Source of the DNA: an uncultured Clostridia bacterium
Lineage (GTDB): Bacteria; Bacillota; Clostridia; TANB77; CAG-508
Direction of reading: 5' to 3'
DNA: 64,000 nucleotides
NCBI GenBank assembly: GCA_934121885.1
Contig: CAKOVH010000002.1
Location: 62,001 to 126,000 of the forward strand
In this document: positions 47,141 to 55,870 of the stretch, in pieces
How the letters are laid out: each line of letters opens with the position of its first letter
Position numbering within the stretch: position 1 is the stretch's first letter
The notes under the pieces: model-generated
Told to the model about the DNA's origin: nothing
Databases searched by the model: none
The model's input: only the letters and a program-made list of their open reading frames with translations
Position numbers and translations under genes: made by a program

Positions 47141-49384
47141 TTAGATTCTTTCATGAATTGTTCTATGAATAACGTCTAATTGTTGTTCTCTTGTTAATTT
47201 TATAAAGTTTACAGCATATCCAGAAACACGAATTGTTAATTGTGGGTAGTTTTCTGGATGTTCCATAGCATCTAATAAAAGTTCTCTGTTAAATACGTTA
47301 ACATTTATATGATGACCTGTTTGTTTAAAGTATCCATCTAACATACTTACTAAGTTATTTACTTTTGTATCTTCATCTTTTCCAAGTGCAGCAGGTGTAA
47401 TAGAGAATGTAAAAGAAATACCATCTTCAGAGTATTCATATGGAAGTTTTGCAATTGTGTTCATTACTGATAATGCACCATTTGTGTCTCTTCCGTGAAG
47501 TGGGTTTGCACCTGGTCCAAAAGGTTCTCCTGCACGTCTTCCATCAGGAGTATTACCTGTATTTTTACCATATACAACGTTTGAAGTAATTGTAAGAATT
47601 GATAATGTGTGTTTAGATCCTCTGTATGTGTGATGTTTTTGTAGTTTTCTTAAGAATGTTTTTACAACATCAACAGCTATACTATCTACTCTATCATCAT
47701 CATTTCCGTATTTTGGAAAATCTCCTTCAACTTCATAATCAACAGCAAGTCCAGTTTCATCTCTTATAACTTTTACTTTAGCGTATTTAATTGCAGAAAG
47801 TGAATCAGCAACTACTGATAATCCAGCAATACCACATGCCATTGTTCTAACAATATCTTCATCTCTATCATGTAAAGCCATTTCTAATGCTTCATATGAA
47901 TATTTATCATGCATATAATGAATAGCATTTAATGCTTTTATATATATTTTTGCAACATAATCCATCATATTATCAAATTTTTCCATAACTTCATCATAAT
48001 CTAGATATTCTGAAGTAATAGGTTGGAATTTTGGAGCTACTTGTTTACCACTGTTTTCATCTCTACCACCATTAATAGCGTATAGTAATGTTTTAGCAAG
48101 GTTTGCTCTTGCTCCAAAGAATTGCATTTGTTTACCAATCTTCATTGCAGATACACAACATGCAATACCATAATCATCACCAAGTGTTATTCTCATTAAA
48201 TCATCATTTTCATATTGAATAGATGATGTTCTAATAGAAATATCAGCACAGAACTTTTTAAATCCTTCTGGTAAACGATTTGACCATAAAACTGTTAGGT
48301 TTGGTTCTGGTGCAGGACCTAAGTTATCAAGTGTATGAAGAACTCTAAAAGAGTTTTTAGTAACTAATGTTCTTCCATCAACACCCATACCACCAATGCT
48401 TTCAGTTACCCAAACTGGATCTCCACTAAATAGAGCATTATATTCAGGAGCTCTTAAGAATCTAACAAGTCTTAATTTCATAATGAAATGATCCATTAAT
48501 TCTTGAGCTTGTTCTTCTGTTAAAGTACCATTTTCTAAGTCTCTTTCGATAAATATATCTAAGAATGTAGATGTTCTACCTAAACTCATAGCAGCACCAT
48601 TTTGATCTTTTACAGCACCTAAATATCCAAAGTATAACCATTGAATAGCTTCTTTAGCATTTGAAGCAGGAACTGATATATCAAAGCCATATTTTTCAGC
48701 CATTTTCTTTAAATCAGTTAAGGCTGTTATTTGGTCAGCTATTTCTTCACGTCTTCTAATAACATCTTCTGTAAATTCTGGAGTATCTAATACTTCTAAA
48801 TCTACTTTCTTTTGAGCAATTAGTGCATCTACACCATATAGGGCAACACGTCTGTAATCTCCAATAATTCTTCCACGACCATATCCGTCAGGTAAACCTG
48901 TAATTAAGTGAGAACTTCTTGCAGCTCTTATATCAGGTGTATAAACTTGGAAAACACCATCATTATGTGTTTTTCTTAAGTTATGATAAATATATTCTGT
49001 TTCAGGGTCTACTTTAAATCCATAGCTTTCTGCAGATTTTTCTACAATACGAATACCACCATTTGGCATAATAGCTCTTTTTAAAGGTGCATCTGTTTGA
49101 ACACCAACGATTTCTTCTAAGTTCTTATCAATATATCCAGCCTCATAAGCATTTATTGAAGAAGGAGTTTTGCAATCAGCATCTAAAACGCCACCATTTT
49201 CTCTTTCTTTTTTATAAAGCTCTAAAACTTCATCCCATATTTTTTTAGTTTTTTCAGTTGGACCAGCTAAAAATTTGCTGTCTCCTTCATAAGGTGTATA
49301 GTTGTTTTGGATAAAACCTCTAACATCAATTTCTTTTGTCCATTCTCCGGCTTTATTAAAGCCATCCCATTGTTTAAAATCCAT
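47141..49384 (-). CDS. pflB: Formate acetyltransferase (pyruvate formate-lyase)
   Basis: The 747-residue glycyl radical enzyme starts MDFKQWDGFNKAGEW after AAGGAGG. An in-frame upstream start lacks a ribosome site. The adjacent catalytic cysteines are in GIACCVSAMKIG (about residue 415), and the radical glycine is in RVSGYAVNF near the C-terminus. It converts pyruvate and CoA to acetyl-CoA and formate without using redox carriers. The cell therefore has two routes from pyruvate to acetyl-CoA, this one and por at 8.8-11.9 kb, allowing balance of reduced ferredoxin. It is first gene of pflB-pflA. Confidence 0.97.
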   Translation of the reverse strand: MDFKQWDGFNKAGEWTKEIDVRGFIQNNYTPYEGDSKFLAGPTEKTKKIWDEVLELYKKERENGGVLDADCKTPSSINAYEAGYIDKNLEEIVGVQTDAPLKRAIMPNGGIRIVEKSAESYGFKVDPETEYIYHNLRKTHNDGVFQVYTPDIRAARSSHLITGLPDGYGRGRIIGDYRRVALYGVDALIAQKKVDLEVLDTPEFTEDVIRRREEIADQITALTDLKKMAEKYGFDISVPASNAKEAIQWLYFGYLGAVKDQNGAAMSLGRTSTFLDIFIERDLENGTLTEEQAQELMDHFIMKLRLVRFLRAPEYNALFSGDPVWVTESIGGMGVDGRTLVTKNSFRVLHTLDNLGPAPEPNLTVLWSNRLPEGFKKFCADISIRTSSIQYENDDLMRITLGDDYGIACCVSAMKIGKQMQFFGARANLAKTLLYAINGGRDENSGKQVAPKFQPITSEYLDYDEVMEKFDNMMDYVAKIYIKALNAIHYMHDKYSYEALEMALHDRDEDIVRTMACGIAGLSVVADSLSAIKYAKVKVIRDETGLAVDYEVEGDFPKYGNDDDRVDSIAVDVVKTFLRKLQKHHTYRGSKHTLSILTITSNVVYGKNTGNTPDGRRAGEPFGPGANPLHGRDTNGALSVMNTIAKLPYEYSEDGISFTFSITPAALGKDEDTKVNNLVSMLDGYFKQTGHHINVNVFNRELLLDAMEHPENYPQLTIRVSGYAVNFIKLTREQQLDVIHRTIHERI

Positions 49385-49489
49385 ATAATACCTCCTTAAA
49401 AATATCATTTTTTATTTTATTTTTGCACAAATTATAATATCACAAAGTGAAGTAATTATCAAGAAAAATGTCGGTATATGTTTCTTTTT

Positions 49490-49528
49490 TGAAAAAAAAT
49501 ATTACTTATATAGTATAAGTAATATTTT
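49490..49528 (-). terminator. Terminator after the XRE regulator
   Basis: AAAATATTACTTATA and TATAAGTAATATTTT form a long stem, and the A8 run on the plus strand provides the T-tract for the minus-strand transcript. Confidence 0.75.
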
Positions 49529-49541
49529 GTATTGTATACAA

Positions 49542-49865
49542 TTAATCCTCACTGATAATTTTAGCAATTTTGTAAATTAATTTTTGCTTATCAGCAGAAA
49601 CATTATTTAAAATATCATTAAATTCAGAAGTTAAATAATTGTTTGAAGTACTAGAAGCACCATTTAAGATATATCCTTCTGTAACACCTAATATATCACA
49701 AACTTGGCTTAATCTTTTTAAGCTAATATGAGAATTACCTCTTTCAATTCTACTCAAAAAAGCAATTGATACATCTAATTTTTCAGCTAGCTTTTCTTGA
49801 GTTAATTTTTTATCTGTTCTTGCTTTTTTTAGTCGTGATCCAATTATTGTATAATCTAAAGCCAT
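49542..49865 (-). CDS. XRE-family helix-turn-helix regulator
   Basis: The 107-residue protein is a Cro/CI-type regulator: IGSRLKKARTDKKLTQEKLA and DVSIAFLSRIERGNSHISL (about residues 7-46) form the DNA-binding domain, followed by a helical tail of about 45 residues. The ATG at 49865 has GAGGTGA upstream, and the GTG nine bases earlier is less likely. A palindrome at 49931-49948 sits in its own upstream region, which is also that of the divergent HD hydrolase, so autoregulation and control of that gene are likely. Confidence 0.85.
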   Translation of the reverse strand: MALDYTIIGSRLKKARTDKKLTQEKLAEKLDVSIAFLSRIERGNSHISLKRLSQVCDILGVTEGYILNGASSTSNNYLTSEFNDILNNVSADKQKLIYKIAKIISED

Positions 49866-49930
49866 AAAATTCACCTCACCTTACATTAAGAAAAATATAG
49901 CATTGATAGGTCTAACTTTACAGAAACTGC

Positions 49931-49948
49931 ATAGTTAAACTTAACTAT
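49931..49948. promoter_or_regulatory. Perfect inverted repeat, putative operator of the XRE regulator
   Basis: ATAGTTAA-AC-TTAACTAT, eight-base perfect arms, lies 66 bases before the regulator start in the shared upstream region. Confidence 0.6.
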
Positions 49949-50028
49949 AAAACAAATCTATTTTTTTATTTTATTTTGCTTAATATAAGAAAAAATATTC
50001 AAAATTTTAAAATGAAAGTTATTATGTA

Positions 50029-50057
50029 TTGACATTAAACAAATATGACTATAAAAT
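50029..50057 (+). promoter_or_regulatory. Putative promoter of the HD hydrolase gene
   Basis: TTGACA (50029-50034) with TAAAAT at 50052-50057 (17-base spacer), or TATAAA at 50050 with 15. A ribosome site AAAAGGAG follows closely. Confidence 0.5.
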
Positions 50058-50078
50058 GTTATAAAAGGAGCATTAATC

Positions 50079-51774
50079 ATGAAAGAATTTGAAAAAATAG
50101 ACACAGAAGAAAAAGAAAAAATAATGAATGCATATTATTCATGGTTATTTGAAAGCAACGATTTAGAAATTGAAAAGGAATTTTTGCCTAGATTAGCACA
50201 CGATTATTATGATCCGTATATTTATTATCCTAAATTTATAATAGGCGAATTTTTTAATACGGATGTAATGCTAAGAATAAGAAGAATATCACAATTGGGT
50301 GTAGGAATAAGAGAAAAGAAAGAATGTGTGCAGGATAGACTTGAACATAGTAAGGGATGCTTTTATAATGGATTAGAAGAACAAATTATGTTATGGATGC
50401 AAAATGATGAGTATAAAGAATATATAGAAAAAAATAATCTAAAAGTATATCTTATAGCAGAGTTAATAAAAAAGGCTGCTCATGATAATGGTCATATGCC
50501 ACTTTCACATGTTGTTGAGGTAGGAGTTACAAATACACGTAATTATCATGAGAAAATAGGAAAAAGAAATATTTTGGAAAATTCCCAAATTCAATGTATA
50601 TTAGCAAAGTTTCCAGGACTGCAAGAAGCTATGAAAAAGGTTTTAAATGAAGATATTTTAAACTTTAGTATTCATGATGAAGGAAATTTAGATACTGATA
50701 GACAAGATTTTCTTTATGGGGATTATTTATATTATGATGGTGATTTTTTAAATATTCATTTAGGAATGTATGAAAGAAAATTTGCCTATGTAGATGAAAA
50801 CGGAAACTACGAAATACAAGAAGATGGAAGTATTAGAATGTCATCTATAAATGACAAAGGCATAAGTATAATAGATGTCTATCCATATGAAGAATTGAAA
50901 AACGTTGAGGATATGTTGCAAGAAAGAATTAGAGCATATAGAGAAGGACATTTTTCAGAAAAAAGACAAGTTGAAGATAGAATACCAGAAGTAATATTAA
51001 AAGAAATACTAGATACAAAAGATAAAAATGCTAAAAGGTTAATTGACTATTTAGAAATGATAAAAAATTCACCTGTAGATGAAATAGATTTAAATAAGAT
51101 GAATCAAATGGATGAAATAGTATTTTATTTGGATCTAATCAATATTGCTGAAAATACAGATGATGAGTATTTAAAGGCTCTTATACCAATGGGTATACCC
51201 AATCTTCAAAATTTTATGCATATGATATATAGATATTTGAATTTACATGATCAAAAATCAGTAGAAAGTTTTACAAAAGAGCAAAAAGATATAATAAAAA
51301 AAATAAAAAATTTAATTCATAGTGATACAGAATTAGCAAAAAAATTGAAGAATCCAAACTATGAAAAAGACAATTTATTAGTGGTAACAGGACAAGAAAG
51401 AATTGAAGAAGTGGAGAGAAATCTAGATGAAAGAGTTTTGAAAGCAATGCATAAATCAAAATCTGTAGTTAAAGGATATAACATTAATGAACCAATATAT
51501 GTATTTGATGAAAGTGGAAGAGTATTTAGTTTAGATAAACACCCACAAAGAAGATATAATTACGAAGAATTAAAGTTTCCAATAGAGGTTGCTTTTTACT
51601 TAATACCAGAATTAAAAAAAGAACGGTTTTTCAGATGAAGAAATAAAGAGAATAAAAGAAGCATTTGGAGAACAAAAGTATAGAGAAGAAATTAAAACTA
51701 CAAAATTTAACATGTCTCCTATACGAGTTGATACGAAAATGGAAGATATATTTGAAGGTATTGAAGAAAGGTGA
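50079..51774 (+). CDS. HD-domain phosphohydrolase (dNTPase-like) with a +1 frame break near the 3' end
   Basis: The N-terminal half resembles the dGTPase/SAMHD1 group: LRIRRISQLGVG, DRLEHSKG (metal His), KKAAHDNGHMPLSHVV (HD motif, about residue 135) and a later Asp (DTDRQDFLYGD). It would hydrolyse a nucleotide using two metals. The substrate is unknown. The first frame stops at TGA 51636, three codons after CGG 51624-51626. A +1 step restores a native-looking tail of 49 codons (GFSDEEIKRIKEAFG ... GIEER) ending at 51774. A TAA in the +1 frame upstream limits the shift to about 51614-51635, which includes CGG and an A7 run, so homopolymer slippage (giving KKNGFSDEE) is an alternative. The XRE regulator is divergent. 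Confidence 0.75.
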
Positions 51775-51795
51775 AATTTGACTTTTAACGCTCCT

Positions 51796-51852
51796 ATGAA
51801 AAGATTTTCAGCAACGCGTAGAAACGGGGAAGACTATTACTACTACAACTAA
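51796..51852 (+). CDS. Possible 18-residue peptide
   Basis: An ATG-to-TAA frame encodes MKRFSATRRNGEDYYYYN. It is basic, then acidic, with a tetra-tyrosine end. It lies between the HD hydrolase and its terminator, and its bases are more G+C-rich than the surroundings (CGCGT, CGGGG). There is no clear ribosome site, so it may be chance. Confidence 0.25.
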   Translation: MKRFSATRRNGEDYYYYN

Positions 51853-51860
51853 CTAAAAAG

Positions 51861-51898
51861 GAGTCTTGCAATTCAACTGAAATGCAAGACTCTTTTTT
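51861..51898 (+). terminator. Terminator after the HD hydrolase
   Basis: GAGTCTTGCA (51861-51870) pairs with TGCAAGACTC (51883-51892), followed by T6. Confidence 0.9.
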
Positions 51899-51903
51899 AT
51901 ATC

Positions 51904-51977
51904 CAATAAGGTTAAGTTACATTGGACTATGCCAATTGTATAGCAATTGTGTACATTTGACAAAGTTACTTTTCTTA
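51904..51977 (+). repeat. Dispersed three-hairpin intergenic repeat, copy 2
   Basis: Shares AAGGTTAAGTTAC, CCAATTG..AGCAATTGTGTACAT and the tail TACTTTTCTTA with the other two copies. It abuts the rubrerythrin stop codon. The inner stem has a changed loop (TAT for AAA), with the arms still pairing. Confidence 0.8.
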
Positions 51978-52511
51978 TTAATAATTTTCACAATTAATTT
52001 CAAAATATGATTGTGGGTGTTTACAAACAGGACAAACAGCAGGAGCATTTAATCCAACATGAATATGTCCACAGTTTCTGCATTTCCAAACTACAATACT
52101 TCCTTTTTGGAACACTTCACCATTTTCTATGTTATCAAGAAGCTTTCTAAATCTTTCTTCATGATGTTTTTCAATTTCACCAATTCCTCTAAAAGTAGCA
52201 GCAATTTCATTAAATCCTTCTTCTTCAGCTTCCTTGGCAAAAGTAGCATACATGTCTGTCCATTCATAATTTTCACCAGCAGCAGCATCTGATAAGTTTG
52301 ACTTAGTATCTCCAATACCTTGTAAATATTTAAAATGTATTTTTGCGTGTTCTTTTTCATTTTCAGCAGTCTCTAAAAAGATATTTGCAATTTGTTCATA
52401 TCCTTCTTTTTTTGCTACACTTGCAAAAAATGTATATTTATTTCTTGCCTCTGATTCTCCAGAAAATGCAGCTCTTAAATTAGCTTCTGTTTTTGAACCC
52501 TTTAATTCCAT
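51978..52511 (-). CDS. rbr: Rubrerythrin
   Basis: The 177-residue protein has the ferritin-like diiron domain with GESEARNKYTFFA, ENEKEHAKIHF and a second E..H pair (EIEKHHEERF), followed by a C-terminal rubredoxin-like FeS4 site (CRNCGHIHVG and CPVCKHPQ). It reduces hydrogen peroxide in anaerobes using rubredoxin or NADH-linked donors. The ribosome site is AGGAGG. A PerR-like box just upstream implies peroxide-inducible expression. Confidence 0.95.
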   Translation of the reverse strand: MELKGSKTEANLRAAFSGESEARNKYTFFASVAKKEGYEQIANIFLETAENEKEHAKIHFKYLQGIGDTKSNLSDAAAGENYEWTDMYATFAKEAEEEGFNEIAATFRGIGEIEKHHEERFRKLLDNIENGEVFQKGSIVVWKCRNCGHIHVGLNAPAVCPVCKHPQSYFEINCENY

Positions 52512-52532
52512 ATATACCTCCTAAAAATTAAC

Positions 52533-52547
52533 ATATAATAATTATTA
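52533..52547. promoter_or_regulatory. PerR/Fur-type box upstream of rubrerythrin
   Basis: ATATAAT-A-ATTATTA differs from the PerR consensus TTATAAT-N-ATTATAA at two positions. It lies just downstream of the likely transcription start, where a bound repressor would block transcription. Confidence 0.55.
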
Positions 52548-52557
52548 TCATTTTGTG

Positions 52558-52586
52558 ATGATATTATAACAAATAATAAAAGTCAA
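52558..52586 (-). promoter_or_regulatory. Rubrerythrin promoter
   Basis: On the minus strand TTGACT (52581-52586), a 17-base spacer and TATCAT (52558-52563). Confidence 0.5.
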
Positions 52587-52609
52587 TAGCAAAAAATAAA
52601 AAATTATTA

Positions 52610-52638
52610 ATGACATTTTTTAAAAAATATAATATAAT
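52610..52638 (+). promoter_or_regulatory. Promoter of dut
   Basis: ATGACA (52610-52615), a 17-base spacer and TATAAT (52633-52638), 29 bases before the start codon. Confidence 0.6.
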
Positions 52639-52667
52639 AGAAACGAAAAAAGATAGGAGGAATAAAC

Positions 52668-53129
52668 ATGGAAAAAATAAGAGGATTTGAAGTAGCAAAA
52701 GGATTTGAAAATATGGATATTCATTTACCAGTAAGAAAAACAAGATGTTCAGCTGGATATGATATAGAGGCAGCAGAAGATACAATAATACCTGCATTCA
52801 AACCAGGAATGAAGCCAACACTTGTAAAAACAGGATTAAAAGCATATATGATGGAAGATGAAATGTTATGTTTATATAATAGAAGTTCTAATCCAGGAAA
52901 AAAAGGCTTAATACTTGCAAATAGCGTAGGAATAGTTGATAGCGATTATTATGGAAATCCTGATAATGATGGTCATATTATGTTTGCATTCATTAACGTA
53001 AAAGGTGAAGATGTAGAAATAAAAAAAGGAGATGCAATAGGACAAGCAATTTTTGAAAAATTCTTAATTGCAGATGATGATAAAGCAGAAGGACAAAGAA
53101 TGGGTGGATTTGGATCTACAAATAAATAA
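52668..53129 (+). CDS. dut: dUTP diphosphatase
   Basis: The 153-residue protein carries the five trimeric dUTPase motifs in order: AGYDIEA (1), YNRSSNP (2, with N in place of the usual G), GIVDSDYYGN (3), KKGDAIGQAIF (4) and MGGFGSTNK (5, the mobile C-terminal arm). It hydrolyses dUTP to dUMP, keeping uracil out of DNA and feeding thymidylate synthesis. It is monocistronic with AGGAGG before the ATG. Confidence 0.92.
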   Translation: MEKIRGFEVAKGFENMDIHLPVRKTRCSAGYDIEAAEDTIIPAFKPGMKPTLVKTGLKAYMMEDEMLCLYNRSSNPGKKGLILANSVGIVDSDYYGNPDNDGHIMFAFINVKGEDVEIKKGDAIGQAIFEKFLIADDDKAEGQRMGGFGSTNK

Positions 53130-53236
53130 AAAATTGAAGTTATGTTTACGTTTTACAAAACATATGATATTGCTAGGTTTAACAATAAAATGTAAATAAA
53201 AAATAAATTTTTATAAAAAAATTAATGGTAAAAGTT

Positions 53237-53265
53237 TTGACTTTTGCCATTTTTTGTTGTATAAT
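53237..53265 (+). promoter_or_regulatory. Promoter of carD
   Basis: TTGACT (53237-53242), a 17-base spacer and TATAAT (53260-53265). The gap 53130-53236 holds nothing I can support. Confidence 0.7.
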
Positions 53266-53345
53266 AGAAATGTAGTTAAAAAAAGAGACGATAGCCTTTC
53301 TTAACTTCATATATAATATAATTCACAATAGAAAGGAGGACCTAA

Positions 53346-53927
53346 ATGTTTAATGTAGGTGATAAAATAGTATATCCAATGCACGGTGCAGGAACTATAG
53401 ACAGTATAGAAGAAAAAGACATATTAGGTGAAAAACAAGCATATTACATAATAAAAATGCCAGGAGAGGTAAAAGTAATGATACCAACAAGCAAAGCAGA
53501 TCAAGTTGGTGTTAGAAATGTAATAAACAAAGAGGAAGCATCAAAGGTAATGACCATATTAGGAGAAAATGAGACAGAAATGTCTCAAAATTGGAACAAG
53601 AGATATAGAGATAATATGGACAAGATGAAAAGTGGAGATATATATGAAGTGGCTGATGTTGTTAGAAATCTAAGCTTCAAACAAAAAGAAAAAGGATTAT
53701 CTACAGGCGAAAAGAAAATGTTATCAAATGCTAAACAAATTTTAGTTAGTGAATTAGTTTTAGCAGAGCATGCTTCACAAGAAGAAGTAGAAAAATTAGT
53801 CGATAACAAAATAAGTCTTTCATTTGATGAATATAAAATGCCTCAAGAGGAAGAAATTAATGTTAATCAAAACATTGTTAGCAAATTTATTCCTTTTAAT
53901 GGAACAGGAACAAGCGAAAATTTATAG
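53346..53927 (+). CDS. carD: CarD-family RNA polymerase-binding regulator
   Basis: The 193-residue protein has the N-terminal Tudor-like RNA polymerase interaction domain (FNVGDKIVYPMHGAGTIDSI and YYIIKMPGEVKVMIP) shared with Mfd, and a helical C-terminal DNA-binding domain (about residues 70-160). The extra C-terminal 30 residues are unconserved-looking. CarD stabilises open promoter complexes in other bacteria. GAAAGGAGG precedes the ATG. It has its own promoter and terminator. Confidence 0.92.
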   Translation: MFNVGDKIVYPMHGAGTIDSIEEKDILGEKQAYYIIKMPGEVKVMIPTSKADQVGVRNVINKEEASKVMTILGENETEMSQNWNKRYRDNMDKMKSGDIYEVADVVRNLSFKQKEKGLSTGEKKMLSNAKQILVSELVLAEHASQEEVEKLVDNKISLSFDEYKMPQEEEINVNQNIVSKFIPFNGTGTSENL

Positions 53928-53936
53928 AATTAATAT

Positions 53937-53973
53937 AAAAAACGTATCTAATATAAATTAGATACGTTTTTTA
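53937..53973 (+). terminator. Terminator after carD
   Basis: AAAACGTATCTAAT pairs with ATTAGATACGTTTT, followed by T2. Confidence 0.88.
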
Positions 53974-54067
53974 TGTCAAAAAAATACATTATATTGTCAA
54001 TTTGTAAGAAGGATTTAAATACTTTATGTCGAATAAAATAAATATGTGAAAGAAAGGTTTGAAAAAA

Positions 54068-55858
54068 TTGGTAAGATATAGTGATGAATTAATTGAAGAA
54101 ATAAGAACAAGTAATGACATTGTGGATGTCATATCACAATATGTTATATTAAAAAGAAGCGGAAGAAACTTTTTTGGACTATGTCCATTTCATAAAGAAA
54201 AGTCTCCTTCTTTTTCTGTTTCACCAGATAAACAAATCTTTCATTGTTTTGGATGTGGAGTTGGAGGAAATGTAATACATTTTGTTAGCAAAATAGAAAA
54301 TCTTGATTTTAAGGATACTATTGAAATGTTAGCAAATAGAGCAAACATAGAGTTTCCAACTTTAAACAACTTTGAAGACGACAAAACAGCAAAATTAAAA
54401 TCTAGAATTTATCAAATAAATGAAGAAACAGCAAAATTTTATCATGAAAATTTATATAAGCCTACATCAAAGCAAGCACAAGAATATATAAAAAAGAGAA
54501 GATTAGATAATAAAACTTTAAAATCATTCTTAATTGGATATTCAGGAAATTTTGATGAACTATATAGAATGTTAAAATCAAAAGGATTCAGTAATGAAGA
54601 AATATTAGCATCAAGCTTAGTAAATAGAACTGATGACGGAAAATTTATAGATAGATTTAGAAAAAGGTTAATGATACCAATTCAAGATACAAGGGGAAGG
54701 TTTATTGCATTTGGAGGAAGAGTACTAGATGACAGCAAACCTAAATATATAAATTCACCTGAAAATCTTGTATATAGCAAGGGAAGGCAGTTATTTGGAC
54801 TGAATATTGCTAAAAAAGGTGATACTAAGAAACTTATAATTGTAGAAGGGTATATGGATGCTATTTCTTTATATCAAAGAGGAATTACAAATGTTGTAGC
54901 ATCTTTAGGTACAGCACTTACAGAACAACAAGGATGGTTACTTAGAAAAAACTGCGAGCAAGTAATTATTGGATATGATGCAGATGGAGCTGGTCAAGCA
55001 GCTACTCTAAGAGGTTTAGAAATATTACAAAATATGGGCTGCGATATGAGAATACTTCAAATATACGGAGCAAAAGATCCAGATGAATTTGTAAATAAAT
55101 ATGGACCAGAAAGATTTTTAAAATGTGTTGACAATGCTATTTCACTTGTAGAATTTAAAGTTAAAATTTTAAAGCAAAATCTAGATATAGAAAACACAAA
55201 TGATAAAATTAAATTTTTAAATCAAATTGCTAAAATATTATCAAGCGTAGATAACAATATAGAAAAAGAAATATATATCGATAAAATATCTCTTGATTAT
55301 GGTATTTCTAAGGAAGCAATTTATGCTGAAGTAAATAAATTAATGTATTCAAAAAATAAAGAGACAAAAATCCTTGAAAGACCTATAAATAAACCTATGG
55401 CAAAAATAGAAGAGAAAAATGAAAAAATAGATGAAGCCACAATTAAAAGAGAAAAAATGCTTATATATATTTTAGTAAGCTATCCAGAGGAAAGCTTTTC
55501 AAAATTAAAAGATATCGTATCAAACAATTTAATAAAAGTAGAAACACATAAACATATTTTAAAAAAGTTGTATGAAGAATACGAAAAAGGCAATATTAAT
55601 AATGATATATTAGATTATTTTGATGATACAGAGATTATTAATTATTTATCAGGAATTATGGCATATGATTTTGAAATAAAAGATATAAGTAAGTGTATAG
55701 ATGATTTAATTAGTATATATACAAAAGAAATACTAATTAATAGAAGAAATGAGATAGTAAAGAACCTAGAAAATACGCAAAGTATGAGTAGTGGCGATGT
55801 ACAAGCGTTAGAAAGAGAATTAAATGACCTTATTATAAAGTTGGCTAAAATAAAATAG
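54068..55858 (+). CDS. dnaG: DNA primase
   Basis: The primase has the CHC2 zinc-binding domain (CPFHKEKSPSFSV ... FHCFGCGVGGN), the TOPRIM core (IIVEGYMDAISLYQ, IIGYDADGAGQAA) and a helical DnaB-interacting C-terminus. It makes RNA primers for Okazaki fragments. Two in-frame TTG codons are possible starts. The one at 54068 is chosen because AGAAAGG is ten bases upstream, while the TTG at 54059 is too close to it. dnaG is followed at once by rpoD, the conserved core of the macromolecular synthesis operon. rpsU is not adjacent. Confidence 0.94.
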   Translation: MVRYSDELIEEIRTSNDIVDVISQYVILKRSGRNFFGLCPFHKEKSPSFSVSPDKQIFHCFGCGVGGNVIHFVSKIENLDFKDTIEMLANRANIEFPTLNNFEDDKTAKLKSRIYQINEETAKFYHENLYKPTSKQAQEYIKKRRLDNKTLKSFLIGYSGNFDELYRMLKSKGFSNEEILASSLVNRTDDGKFIDRFRKRLMIPIQDTRGRFIAFGGRVLDDSKPKYINSPENLVYSKGRQLFGLNIAKKGDTKKLIIVEGYMDAISLYQRGITNVVASLGTALTEQQGWLLRKNCEQVIIGYDADGAGQAATLRGLEILQNMGCDMRILQIYGAKDPDEFVNKYGPERFLKCVDNAISLVEFKVKILKQNLDIENTNDKIKFLNQIAKILSSVDNNIEKEIYIDKISLDYGISKEAIYAEVNKLMYSKNKETKILERPINKPMAKIEEKNEKIDEATIKREKMLIYILVSYPEESFSKLKDIVSNNLIKVETHKHILKKLYEEYEKGNINNDILDYFDDTEIINYLSGIMAYDFEIKDISKCIDDLISIYTKEILINRRNEIVKNLENTQSMSSGDVQALERELNDLIIKLAKIK

Positions 55859-55870
55859 GAGGTAAGAGTG

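Noticed and set aside
51624..51638. TGA after the HD hydrolase as a selenocysteine codon
   Set aside because: Readthrough in the same frame gives no conserved sequence, whereas the +1 frame does. No SECIS-like hairpin follows.
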